NCBI RefSeq assembly: GCF_900129875.1
Contig: NZ_FQXC01000002.1
Coordinates: 558,001 to 622,000 of the forward strand
Direction of reading: 5' to 3'
Source: Marivita hallyeonensis
GTDB lineage: Bacteria > Pseudomonadota > Alphaproteobacteria > Rhodobacterales > Rhodobacteraceae
Length of the DNA: 64,000 nt
In this document: in pieces, positions 8,990-17,148 of the stretch
How the letters are laid out: each line of letters opens with the position of its first letter
Position numbering within the stretch: position 1 is the first letter of the stretch
Notes under the pieces: model-generated
Databases searched by the model: none
What the model was told of the DNA's origin: nothing
The model's input: only the letters and a program-made list of their open reading frames with translations
Made by a program: the position numbers and the translations under genes

Positions 8990-9972
8990 TCAGGTTTGGT
9001 TTGCTTGGCTGTGGTCGCATTGGTCAGGTTCACGCGAGCAGCATCGCCGCTGTCGAAAACGCATCGCTGATCGCTGTCGCCGACGCGGTACCCGCCGCCG
9101 CCGAAACGCTCGCCGCCAAGTCCGGCGCAGAGGTCAGAAGCTCCGATGAGATCATCGCCGCACAGGACATCGATGCCGTCATCATCGCGTCCCCCACCAC
9201 CGCGCATTACGATCAGATCCATGCGCTCGCCAAGGCGGGCAAGGCAATCTTCTGCGAAAAGCCACTTGATCTGTCCTCGGACCGCGCCGCCGAATGCGCG
9301 CGCGCAGTGAAGACGGCAGGCGTCGCGTTCCTCACCGGGTTCAACCGACGATTTGACCCGGATTTCAGTCTTCTCCAGCGAAAGCTATCCGAAGGAGTGA
9401 TCGGACGGCCCGAACTTGTGGTGATCACTTCGCGCGACCCGGCACCACCGCCGATCAGCTATATCGAGACCTCGGGTGGCCTCTTCCGGGACATGATGAT
9501 CCACGATTTCGACATGGCACGCTTCTTGCTTGGCGAAGAAATCACCGAGGTTTTCGCCACCGGTTCCTGCCTCGTCGATCCCGGCATCGGCGCTGCCGGA
9601 GATGTGGATACCGCGATGGTGACCCTGAAAACCGAAAGCGGCGCATTGTGCCAGATCAACAACTCCCGACGTGCGGTCTATGGCTACGATCAACGCATCG
9701 AGGTTCATGGTGCACGCGGCATGCTGCAGGCCGCGAACCAGCCGGAACACCGTCTGACACTGGCGACCGCACCGGGTTTCGCGACCGCTCCGAACAAGGC
9801 GTTTTTCCTCGAACGCTACGCTCCCGCATACCGCGCAGAAATCGCCGCCTTCGTCGCGGCCCTTACGGACGGCCGCGCACCAGATCCCGGCATCGACGAC
9901 GGCGTCCAAGCCCAAAAACTCGCAGACGCCGCAACGCAATCACATCACCTCGGAAAACCGATCAGGTTGTAA
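8986..9972 (+). CDS. iolG: myo-inositol 2-dehydrogenase (IolG), Gfo/Idh/MocA family
   Basis: A 328-residue NAD-dependent dehydrogenase. The Rossmann motif is GLLGCGRIGQVHA (residues 5-17), the EKP motif FCEKPLDL (about 91). Catalytic-type residues lie in GGLFRDMMIHDFDMARFLLG (about residues 163-182; Asp/His pair), a pattern typical of IolG. It oxidises myo-inositol to scyllo-inosose, the first pathway step. It overlaps iolJ by 4 nt (ATGA) and is the last gene of the operon. I see no strong terminator after it. Confidence 0.92.
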   Translation: MIRFGLLGCGRIGQVHASSIAAVENASLIAVADAVPAAAETLAAKSGAEVRSSDEIIAAQDIDAVIIASPTTAHYDQIHALAKAGKAIFCEKPLDLSSDRAAECARAVKTAGVAFLTGFNRRFDPDFSLLQRKLSEGVIGRPELVVITSRDPAPPPISYIETSGGLFRDMMIHDFDMARFLLGEEITEVFATGSCLVDPGIGAAGDVDTAMVTLKTESGALCQINNSRRAVYGYDQRIEVHGARGMLQAANQPEHRLTLATAPGFATAPNKAFFLERYAPAYRAEIAAFVAALTDGRAPDPGIDDGVQAQKLADAATQSHHLGKPIRL

Positions 9973-10299
9973 AGAGGACTGGCGACTTCGTCTGACTTTT
10001 TGGGACAGCAATCCACCATCCTTCATAAATTGCGCACTTGCGATCCGTGATCTCGCGGCCCGCAGAACCCTGTCTTGATTTGAATGCGCATAAACCTGGC
10101 AATTCGATACTGGCGGTACAACGCTGCCTGCAAGTTCAAGCCGTTACGCTTCTCGAATTTCACAAGACGATAAAACTTTTGACCCAAGTTGAACATCTTC
10201 TGATCACATTCGACTGGCACGTTTGTTGATGAAATCTCGCTAATTGGGACGTCATAACAGTTCTTATCCAGGTTTGTCACAGTGCTCCAAGTCGCCAGA
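9973..10299. other. Intergenic region upstream of the kinase operon
   Basis: This AT-richer 327 bp gap separates the inositol operon from the kinase operon. Minus-strand frames across it have no ribosome binding site and no recognisable protein. A TTGACC at 10179-10184 could be a -35 element, but I see no good -10 at proper spacing. The promoter of the downstream operon must lie here, since the next eight to nine genes have little or no space between them. Confidence 0.5.
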
Positions 10300-11658
10300 A
10301 TGTCTGACGAGACGACGTTAAATGACCTGCCCGCAGGCACGCTTCTCCTGCGCAATCAATACCAGATCGAACGCATGCTCGGGGATGGTGGCTTCGGCAT
10401 CACCTACCTTGCACGCGACAGCCTGGATCGTCAGGTGGTGATCAAGGAATGCTTCCCGGAAATGCTGTGCTGCCGTCAGGGCCGGAACGTGAAGGCGCGG
10501 ACTGCGTCAGAGGACCCGAGGTTTCAAAGTGTTATCACCAACTTTCTGAAAGAAGCCCGGCGGGTGGCCAAACTGGATCATCCGAACATTGTCGGGGTGC
10601 ATCAGGTTTTCGAGGAAAACGGAACCGCCTACCTGGCAATGGACTTCATAGACGGTGTCGACTTGTTGACGCTTCTCGAAGATGCGCCGGAAAAGCTGAC
10701 CCGCGATGTTCTGCAGAAAGCGCTGCGCGATACGCTGAAGTCCATCAAGTATATCCACGACCTCGAGATCCTGCACCGCGATATCTCGCCGGACAACCTC
10801 ATGCTCGACGATGCCGGGAACTTGACCTTGATCGACTTCGGCGCCGCGCGTGACAATTGCCTGCGAAAAGACCGGGCCTTGTCCGCCCTGCTGTCCGTCA
10901 AGGACGGGTATTCGCCGCACGAGTTTTACCTCGACGACACCGATCAGAAAAAATCCAGCGATCTTTATTCGCTGGCCGCCACGTTCTACCACCTGATCAT
11001 CGGTCAAGCGCCGCCTGACAGTCAGCGGCGCGTGGCCGCGCTCGCCTCGGGCAAGCCGGACCCTTATCAACCGCTGGCCGGGCTCACGCTCGACTTTGAT
11101 GAAACCCTGCTTGCGTCCATCGACACCTGCCTCAACATCAAGCAATCGGACAGGCTTCAGACAGCGGATGAGTGGCTTGGCGTTCTCGATGGGACAGTGC
11201 CACGTCAGGTTCAAGTGGCACCGACCCCCGCAAAGCGCCACACACCGAAAGAGCCCACGCGTGTTAGGCCCGCACAGGAACCAGCGCCGCGTGTCGAGAT
11301 CCTCGTCGACTCCATCGCAGAGCTGGTCGAGACGACGAACCGTGACGTGAAAAAATCCAGCCCGAAGAAAAACCGCAAGAAGAAAGCCAAGGAAGAGCAT
11401 TTCAGCGTCTCGCAAGACAGTTCGGTCAAGCAGTTCGTTGATCTCTTCGGTAATCCGATCCACGATGTCGAAGCATGGATGCGCGAACAGGATGAGTTGT
11501 CGTCATCCAAGAGCATCGACACGCCCGCCCAGTCGGATTTCGACCTTGAGGATATCTCCGAGCAGGACGTGAACAATCCGCTTCGCAGTCTGATCAGGGC
11601 GATGATGCCGTGGCGCACCCGGCGCAAACCGCTCACCGCCCCAACACAAAAAACCTGA
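10300..11658 (+). CDS. Hanks-type serine/threonine protein kinase
   Basis: A 452-residue soluble kinase. All core motifs are intact: glycine loop LGDGGFG (27-33), catalytic Lys in VVIK (49), HRDISPDN (159-166) and IDFG (178-181). They are followed by an activation region and SSDLYSLAATFYHLI. After the kinase domain (to about 285) comes a charged tail with a Lys-rich patch (KKNRKKKAKEE) and no membrane helix. The start is ATG 10300; an in-frame GTG at 10282 is possible, and neither has a strong ribosome site. It heads an operon with an FHA protein, a PP2C phosphatase and GTPases. The likely role is phosphorylating Thr on the FHA protein or the GTPases (inference). Confidence 0.93.
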   Translation: MSDETTLNDLPAGTLLLRNQYQIERMLGDGGFGITYLARDSLDRQVVIKECFPEMLCCRQGRNVKARTASEDPRFQSVITNFLKEARRVAKLDHPNIVGVHQVFEENGTAYLAMDFIDGVDLLTLLEDAPEKLTRDVLQKALRDTLKSIKYIHDLEILHRDISPDNLMLDDAGNLTLIDFGAARDNCLRKDRALSALLSVKDGYSPHEFYLDDTDQKKSSDLYSLAATFYHLIIGQAPPDSQRRVAALASGKPDPYQPLAGLTLDFDETLLASIDTCLNIKQSDRLQTADEWLGVLDGTVPRQVQVAPTPAKRHTPKEPTRVRPAQEPAPRVEILVDSIAELVETTNRDVKKSSPKKNRKKKAKEEHFSVSQDSSVKQFVDLFGNPIHDVEAWMREQDELSSSKSIDTPAQSDFDLEDISEQDVNNPLRSLIRAMMPWRTRRKPLTAPTQKT

Positions 11659-11669
11659 AAGGAACGTCA

Positions 11670-12806
11670 ATGAGGTTCATTCGAGACATCATCGACAGCC
11701 AGCAACGTCTGGCCGATGCCCAAGAGATCGACGACATCGAGGCAACGGACGGCCCGAACGGACCGTTGGATCAGTCATCCTCGTCTACGAACGATGCGGA
11801 TGTGCTGGAGCTTTCACAGGACTTTGCCTTGCGTCCGGAACAGGACCAAGACGCATCGCGCGGCTTTGATGATGTTGAGACTCCCGATGAGTCGATCGAT
11901 GAAGACGATGAAGATGTCTCTGCGGTTGAGGAAACCGGTATCTCGGCAGGACAATCCGACGCGCATGACGCACCGTCCGAATTGCCTGCGCCCGAAATCG
12001 TGCCCAGCCGGAAAACCGATGGCCATATGCTCCAGCAAATCCGCAAACCAGAGCCCGTCGCTCCGGTTGTGGAAGAAGAGCAAAATGACGCCCTCGATCA
12101 AGACGACGATCTTCCCTTGCCCCTGCGAGACCGCTCGGAAAACCGGGTGAACATCTCAGACGCGCCCAAGAGTCGCCTGCGGCTGCATCGGTCCACGGCG
12201 AGTGACGAAGCGCCCGGAGAAGGGCAAGAGGTGATGTCGCAGCTCAGAGAAACCTTCGTTGAAGAGCCTGAGGGCGAGGCGGAAACGGCGGAGGCATCGG
12301 CACCAGCGGCACCCGTTCGGAAAAGCGGAAACGCGCGTGCGCGCACGCGGCTTCTTGGATTCAACCCGGGCGCCGTGGGCGGTGATCCGGTGGCACGGTT
12401 GCGCAGAGCCGAAGAACCGCAGGACGTGCGCTTTCCCGTGGGTTGGCTGGTCGTCACCGCGGGACCAGGACGCGGTGCATCGTTCACCCTGTCGACAGGC
12501 GTCGCACAGATTGGTCGTGCGGAGAACCAAGCCATTCGTCTTGATTTCGGCGACACATCCATCTCGCGCGAGAACCACGCGGCCATTGCCTATGATACAG
12601 AGCAGAACACGTTTTTCATTGGCCACGGCGGAAAAGCCAATCTCGTGCGTCGCAACAACCGCCCTGTTCTGAGCACCGAGGAGCTGTCAGCCGGGGACAC
12701 CATTCGCGTCGGCGAAACCACGCTGCGTTTCGTTCCGTTCTGCGGATCGGATTTCTCGTGGGATGACGCGCAACAGTCTGGCCAGACGAATGCGATCCAC
12801 GGATAA
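11670..12806 (+). CDS. FHA-domain phosphothreonine-binding protein with long acidic N-terminus
   Basis: A 378-residue protein. Residues 1-25 form a likely helix. Residues 26-260 are acidic and low complexity, rich in Asp, Glu, Ser and Pro, presumably disordered and a candidate phosphorylation zone. From about 275 to 370 lies an FHA domain with the diagnostic IGR, then SISRENHAAI (Ser-x-x-His) and a late Asn/Thr segment. FHA domains bind phosphothreonine peptides. It lies 11 bp after the kinase, with AAAGGA before the ATG, and overlaps the phosphatase gene by 44 nt. Kinase, FHA and PP2C together make a complete writer-reader-eraser set. No transmembrane segment is visible. Confidence 0.9.
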   Translation: MRFIRDIIDSQQRLADAQEIDDIEATDGPNGPLDQSSSSTNDADVLELSQDFALRPEQDQDASRGFDDVETPDESIDEDDEDVSAVEETGISAGQSDAHDAPSELPAPEIVPSRKTDGHMLQQIRKPEPVAPVVEEEQNDALDQDDDLPLPLRDRSENRVNISDAPKSRLRLHRSTASDEAPGEGQEVMSQLRETFVEEPEGEAETAEASAPAAPVRKSGNARARTRLLGFNPGAVGGDPVARLRRAEEPQDVRFPVGWLVVTAGPGRGASFTLSTGVAQIGRAENQAIRLDFGDTSISRENHAAIAYDTEQNTFFIGHGGKANLVRRNNRPVLSTEELSAGDTIRVGETTLRFVPFCGSDFSWDDAQQSGQTNAIHG

Positions 12807-13707
12807 GCTCGCCTGCGATGCCGTGACGCTTCTGAACCAGGGGCGTCGCGAGCGGCAGGAAGACGCGGTGGCATCCGATTTTCCCGAAGGCTCGGATGTC
12901 GGATTTGCGGTGCTGGGTGATGGCATGGGCGGCCACACCTCCGGTGAAATCGCAAGCAACATCGTGGTGTCCGAGGTGTTCCGGCGGATCAAGGCCTACG
13001 CCACCGACCCCGATCTTCTCGAAACCCGGATCAGCGACATACTTCACGAAGCGACAGCGCACGCGAATGCGAGCGTCGGGGAATATACGCTGACAAAGCC
13101 CGAGACGCATGGGATGGGGACAACACTTCTTGCCCCGGTCGTCGTGCAGGACAGGCTGTACTGGATCTCAATCGGCGACTCGCCACTGTATATCTTCCGG
13201 CAGGACAGGCTTTTCCGGTTGAACCAAATCCACACGCTGCGCGGGCAACTCGAGTACCTCGTCGACAACAACCTTGTTGACCCCGAAGACGCGATGGCAA
13301 GCGATCAGAATTGCCTGACCTCTGCCATCGTGGGACAAGAGATCGCGCAGATCGATTGCAGCGACGCGCCGATTGCTCTGTACGAAGGGGATATCGTAAT
13401 CGCTGCCAGCGACGGTCTGAATTACCTCGCCGATGAAGAGATCTCGGACGTGCTGTTTCAGGTTCAAGACGCGTCTGCCGCAATTATCGGCAAGGCGCTG
13501 ATGACCCAGATCACGCATCTCGACGATCCGGATCAGGACAACGTTGCGTGCTGTGTCATGAAGTTCAGTCCTGCGCCGCGAATGCCCATCGAAAGCCCCG
13601 TCGCCTCAGTCGACGCGCACTGCGCAAGCCCAAACACGGTCGTCGCCACGCTCGATCGCACGACGCAGGAAGTTGAGTATGAAGCATCCATGAGGAAACG
13701 GTCTTGA
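12763..13707 (+). CDS. PP2C-family (PPM) protein phosphatase
   Basis: A 314-residue phosphatase. The metal-site motifs are complete: RQED (31-34), LGDGMGGH (51-58), GMGTTLL, SIGDSPLYIFR, AASDGLNYLADEE and DNVACCV. It should remove phosphate from Ser/Thr residues placed by the neighbouring kinase. It has no membrane anchor. The gene overlaps the FHA gene by 44 nt if it starts at ATG 12763, or by 17 nt from ATG 12790, which would still keep the whole domain. Its TGA overlaps the TTG start of the next GTPase gene. Confidence 0.9.
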   Translation: MTRNSLARRMRSTDKLACDAVTLLNQGRRERQEDAVASDFPEGSDVGFAVLGDGMGGHTSGEIASNIVVSEVFRRIKAYATDPDLLETRISDILHEATAHANASVGEYTLTKPETHGMGTTLLAPVVVQDRLYWISIGDSPLYIFRQDRLFRLNQIHTLRGQLEYLVDNNLVDPEDAMASDQNCLTSAIVGQEIAQIDCSDAPIALYEGDIVIAASDGLNYLADEEISDVLFQVQDASAAIIGKALMTQITHLDDPDQDNVACCVMKFSPAPRMPIESPVASVDAHCASPNTVVATLDRTTQEVEYEASMRKRS

Positions 13708-14933
13708 CCTCACCAGACAGTGCAGCTTCGGTTGCGGACGCGCTTCAGTCGGCGCTCGACCAAGGCCGATTTCCGACGCAATACGCGCCCATGGCGCGCC
13801 ACCTCGCCTCTCACCTTCGGAAACCCGTTCACACGGTGATCACGGGTCTTGACGGCAGCGGCAAGTCAACTCTGCTCAATATGTTTCTTGGCGACGCCAT
13901 TGTGAGCCACAGCGGCCCGGTGCCGGTCATCGAGATTGCCCAAGGTGCGGCAAACACTGTGACTTTCGAGGGCAGCGATGGCACTCAAACCCGACTGGAT
14001 GGACTTCTCAGCGAACATGACATGCCTGCGGGAACGACCCGTATCCGACAGGAACTCGCGTCACCCGAACTAAGCCAGCAAAGCTTTGCGGAGGTGCGCA
14101 TCGATGTCGATGCACCGAAAGCGGCCCTGAGTTGGATATCGCAGAACGCCAATATCGTTCTCTGGTGCACCGAGGGTTTCAACGAAGACGAACAACAGTT
14201 CTGGAAATCGCTTCCCGACGGCCTGAAAGATCACGGTTTTCTTGTTCTGACAAAGACCGACCGCCACCTCGCCGATGGTACACTTGAGGAGATTAAGTCT
14301 ACCCTGGAACCCATTGTATCGGAAGAATTTCTTGGCCTGCTTACAGTCGCGGCGCCGCAGGGTTTGATGCCGCAACCGAAGACCGACTCTGCGCTCTGGG
14401 CGTCCAGCGGCGGCAAAGCCCTTGTCGAAGCGGTTTCGGGTTTGATTGAAAAAGGGCGCGCCGAGGACCTCGATCAAGCCCAAATGCTCATCGAAAGCTT
14501 TGCGCCTGACATCGCGGATGAAAAGCCGGACACGCCCGCCGATGACAGGCAGTCCAACCCCGGCGTCGTTGTTCCAATGACCAAAAAGGTCACGTCCACC
14601 GCAAGGGGAGACAAGACCCTTGTAAGCGCCGTCGCGATCATCGATGAGGGCGCCGAAGCGCTCGTGTCCGCAGCATCACGTGACTCCATGGACGTCGACA
14701 AGACCATTACCATCTGCGCCGACACGATGACACGGTTGGTGGACCATTTTGCAACGTCCAAAACGGATGACCATCGCGTGCAAAAGGCCCGTGAAGATGC
14801 CCATGATGGGCAGGAAATGATCCTCCTGTTCCAGCTTGAAAAGAACGAAGACGCCGCAACCGACGCGGTGACCGTTCTGTTGCAACTCAAGACGGAATTT
14901 CTTGAAAACTCTTTCTATCTGCAGGCGTCGTGA
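13704..14933 (+). CDS. P-loop GTPase-like protein with degenerate G3 motif
   Basis: A 409-residue protein with a Walker A/G1 motif GLDGSGKST (48-56) and a G4-type TKTD (183-186). The usual DxxG switch is missing: the expected place reads IDVDAP, followed by NIVLWCT. Residues 1-260 form the GTPase domain; the rest is charged and alpha-helical with no recognised fold. The start is TTG at 13704, overlapping the phosphatase stop (TTGA) and preceded by AGGAAACGG. The stop overlaps the ATG of a 47-codon ORF. It shares the WCT-x(n)-W region with the GTPase at 17149, so the two may be paralogues, this one perhaps a poor hydrolyser or a partner subunit (inference). Confidence 0.8.
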   Translation: MTSPDSAASVADALQSALDQGRFPTQYAPMARHLASHLRKPVHTVITGLDGSGKSTLLNMFLGDAIVSHSGPVPVIEIAQGAANTVTFEGSDGTQTRLDGLLSEHDMPAGTTRIRQELASPELSQQSFAEVRIDVDAPKAALSWISQNANIVLWCTEGFNEDEQQFWKSLPDGLKDHGFLVLTKTDRHLADGTLEEIKSTLEPIVSEEFLGLLTVAAPQGLMPQPKTDSALWASSGGKALVEAVSGLIEKGRAEDLDQAQMLIESFAPDIADEKPDTPADDRQSNPGVVVPMTKKVTSTARGDKTLVSAVAIIDEGAEALVSAASRDSMDVDKTITICADTMTRLVDHFATSKTDDHRVQKAREDAHDGQEMILLFQLEKNEDAATDAVTVLLQLKTEFLENSFYLQAS

Positions 14934-15076
14934 TGGGCGGATTTTCATATTGCTGCCCCAACATGGACACAAACGCGAACCATCATTGTGGCGTTAACAC
15001 CGGATTGCTGACGTCAATGCCCCTGAGCAGCGGCATACGACAGGCGCGTCCTAAAAATCTGGCTGGATTCGGATGA
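14933..15076 (+). CDS. 47-residue Cys/His-rich small protein bridging two GTPase genes
   Basis: This small ORF is too short for usual length cut-offs. Its ATG overlaps the TGA of the preceding GTPase (TGATG) and its TGA overlaps the ATG of the dynamin-like gene (ATGA), so it exactly fills the only gap in this part of the operon. The protein starts MGGFSYCCPNMDTNANHHCG. The CCPN, HH and CG residues recall half of a zinc ribbon (CPNC-x(n)-FCxxCG) whose second and fourth ligands are replaced, or a CC/HHC metal site. The remaining 27 residues are polar and basic. Overlaps at both ends argue for translation. Conservation has not been tested. Confidence 0.6.
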   Translation: MGGFSYCCPNMDTNANHHCGVNTGLLTSMPLSSGIRQARPKNLAGFG

Positions 15077-17136
15077 ACATCGAAGCAAAGATCACGCCAG
15101 CGGTCGAAAGAAAAAGCTCGGTCAAGTCGAGCATCTTGAAGGCAGGCACAAAAAGCCTTGGCGATTTCGCGGACCGCGTCGCCACTGTCGAGCGCGCGAT
15201 AGACGACCTGTCTGGCGTCGTGGGTGAAAACACCGCGCGCTCGTTCGAACGGTTGCACCGTCAACTCGATGAGTTCGAACCAAGCGTCACGCTTCTCGGC
15301 CAAGTGAAAGCCGGCAAAACCGCCCTTGTCAACGCGATGGCAGGCTGGTCCGACCTCCTGCCCTCGGACGTCAACCCATGGACATCCGTGGTCACCTCCC
15401 TGCACCTGCAGCCCGGAACAGAGCGTCCCGAAGTCGCGGCGCGGTTCAAATTCATGACGGAAGACGAATGGGACCGCCTGCTGGCGAAAGGCGGTCGGAT
15501 CGGCGAACTGGCAGGGCGCGCAGGCGCAGAGAGCGAGTTGCAGAAGATCCGCTCTCAGATCGAGGAGATGCGCAGCAAGTCGCGCCACCGGCTCGGGCGA
15601 AAATTCGAGTTGCTCATGGGTCAAGAGCACGAATACGGCTATTTCGACAAGAACTTGCTCGAACGGTATATCTGCCTCGGCGACGACTTCGCGGATCAGG
15701 ATGACGACGGCGACATCGCCGACCTAGGGAAATTCGCGGATATCACGCGATCCGCCGACCTCTACCTGAACTCCGAGACATTCCCGTTCCGCATGTGTCT
15801 GCGCGACACGCCCGGCGTGAACGACACGTTCATGATGCGCGAACAGATCACAATCCGCGCAATCCGGGAAAGCCGGGTTTGCGTCGTGGTCTTGTCCGCC
15901 GGCCAGGCACTGACCTCGGTCGACATGGGCCTAATCCGGCTGATCTCGAACATCGACACGCGCGAGTTGATTGTCTTCGTCAACAGGATCGACGAACTGA
16001 CCGATCCCGCGAAAAGCATTCCCGAAATCGAAGACAGTATCCGTGAAACGCTGCGCAAGCACCACGGTCCGGACAATGTCGAAATTCTGTTCGGAAGTGC
16101 CTATTGGGCCAACAAGGTACTTTCGGGCGAACTCGAGTCCCTTGGCGACTCCAGTTCCAAGGCCTTGTTTAAATGGGCAGAAGTCAAACTCCAGCCGGAC
16201 GCACCGACGCAATCCGCCACGGAAATGATTTGGGAACTGTCTGGCCTGCCAGCCCTGTCTGACGCCATTTCCCGCCGTGTCGTGGAAAAGGTGGGGGAAG
16301 AGTTCGTCCAGAAGACCGCAAGCTCGGCCATCACCCTCGCCACAGCGCAACAGGCCGCGAACACGGTGCGGATCGAAGGGAGCGAGGACGCCCCCCAAAT
16401 CGACGCGAGCGAGATCAAGCAGGAATTCGAACGGATCGTTCAAGACAGCATCAACGTGCTGAACGTAGAACTCGATACGGTGATCCGGGATTTCAACGAG
16501 CGCGCGGACCGCGCACGCGAAAACTTTGTGGCCAGGGCATCGCATTCCCTGATCGATCACCTCGAACGATACGGACCCGAAGCGGTCTGGGAATACCAGC
16601 CCGAAGGTCTGCGCATTCTGCTACGATCGGCCTACAAGGTCATGGGCAGCCGCGTGCAGTCCACCGCGAAAGCCCGTTACGAAGCTGCTGTGTCCGAGAT
16701 CGCGCAGCTTCTCTACAAAGGCTTCGGGAGCGCCGTTGAAGGCATCCAAATCGGTGTTCCGAGCACCCCCGATATCCCTGCCCCGGTGGCCCTTGGCCAA
16801 ACCATCGCGCTTGATTTCAACGACAGCTGGTGGGTCTCGTGGTGGCGCCTGATGCGCGGGTACAAGGCGTTTGCCAAGCGCTTTCAGGAACTGATCACGG
16901 CCGAGACCGAGGACTTCATGTACCAGTTGAAGGCCGTTCAGACCGACGCGATCAAACTGGAAAGCCTCCGTGTCCTGCAAGAGTTCTTCGACGAACAACG
17001 TGACATCCTTTTGGAGTTGCTGGCCCACCCCGACAACAGCCAACACGTCCACGCCATTTTCGGCGACGAGGCAGAAGACGCCCGGCAAAAGACAATCGAA
17101 AATGCGCTCAAGGTGCTTCAACCCATCGCTGCGTGA
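15073..17136 (+). CDS. Dynamin-family large GTPase
   Basis: A 687-residue dynamin-like protein. G1 is GQVKAGKT (76-83), the switch I Thr lies in PWTSVVT (102-108), G3 is DTPG (245-248) and G4 is NRID (304-307). After the GTPase domain come long helices (about 400-560), then an aromatic amphipathic segment with four Trp (SWWVSWWRLMRGY, about 585-597), then a terminal helical region to 687. Bacterial dynamins bind and remodel membranes, and the Trp-rich segment is a good candidate for the membrane-inserting paddle. The insert at 140-220 is long and charged. The start overlaps the small ORF upstream; the next GTPase is 12 bp downstream. Confidence 0.88.
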   Translation: MNIEAKITPAVERKSSVKSSILKAGTKSLGDFADRVATVERAIDDLSGVVGENTARSFERLHRQLDEFEPSVTLLGQVKAGKTALVNAMAGWSDLLPSDVNPWTSVVTSLHLQPGTERPEVAARFKFMTEDEWDRLLAKGGRIGELAGRAGAESELQKIRSQIEEMRSKSRHRLGRKFELLMGQEHEYGYFDKNLLERYICLGDDFADQDDDGDIADLGKFADITRSADLYLNSETFPFRMCLRDTPGVNDTFMMREQITIRAIRESRVCVVVLSAGQALTSVDMGLIRLISNIDTRELIVFVNRIDELTDPAKSIPEIEDSIRETLRKHHGPDNVEILFGSAYWANKVLSGELESLGDSSSKALFKWAEVKLQPDAPTQSATEMIWELSGLPALSDAISRRVVEKVGEEFVQKTASSAITLATAQQAANTVRIEGSEDAPQIDASEIKQEFERIVQDSINVLNVELDTVIRDFNERADRARENFVARASHSLIDHLERYGPEAVWEYQPEGLRILLRSAYKVMGSRVQSTAKARYEAAVSEIAQLLYKGFGSAVEGIQIGVPSTPDIPAPVALGQTIALDFNDSWWVSWWRLMRGYKAFAKRFQELITAETEDFMYQLKAVQTDAIKLESLRVLQEFFDEQRDILLELLAHPDNSQHVHAIFGDEAEDARQKTIENALKVLQPIAA

Positions 17137-17148
17137 CGGAGAGACCCA

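Noticed and set aside
10023-10355. Minus-strand frame of 110 codons before the kinase
   Set aside because: No ribosome site or recognisable protein; it overlaps the kinase start and occupies the probable promoter region.
10300-14933. Type VI secretion regulatory trio (PpkA-Fha-PppA)
   Set aside because: Kinase, FHA and PP2C are present, but the kinase lacks a membrane helix and no T6SS structural gene occurs within the window; the partners are GTPases.
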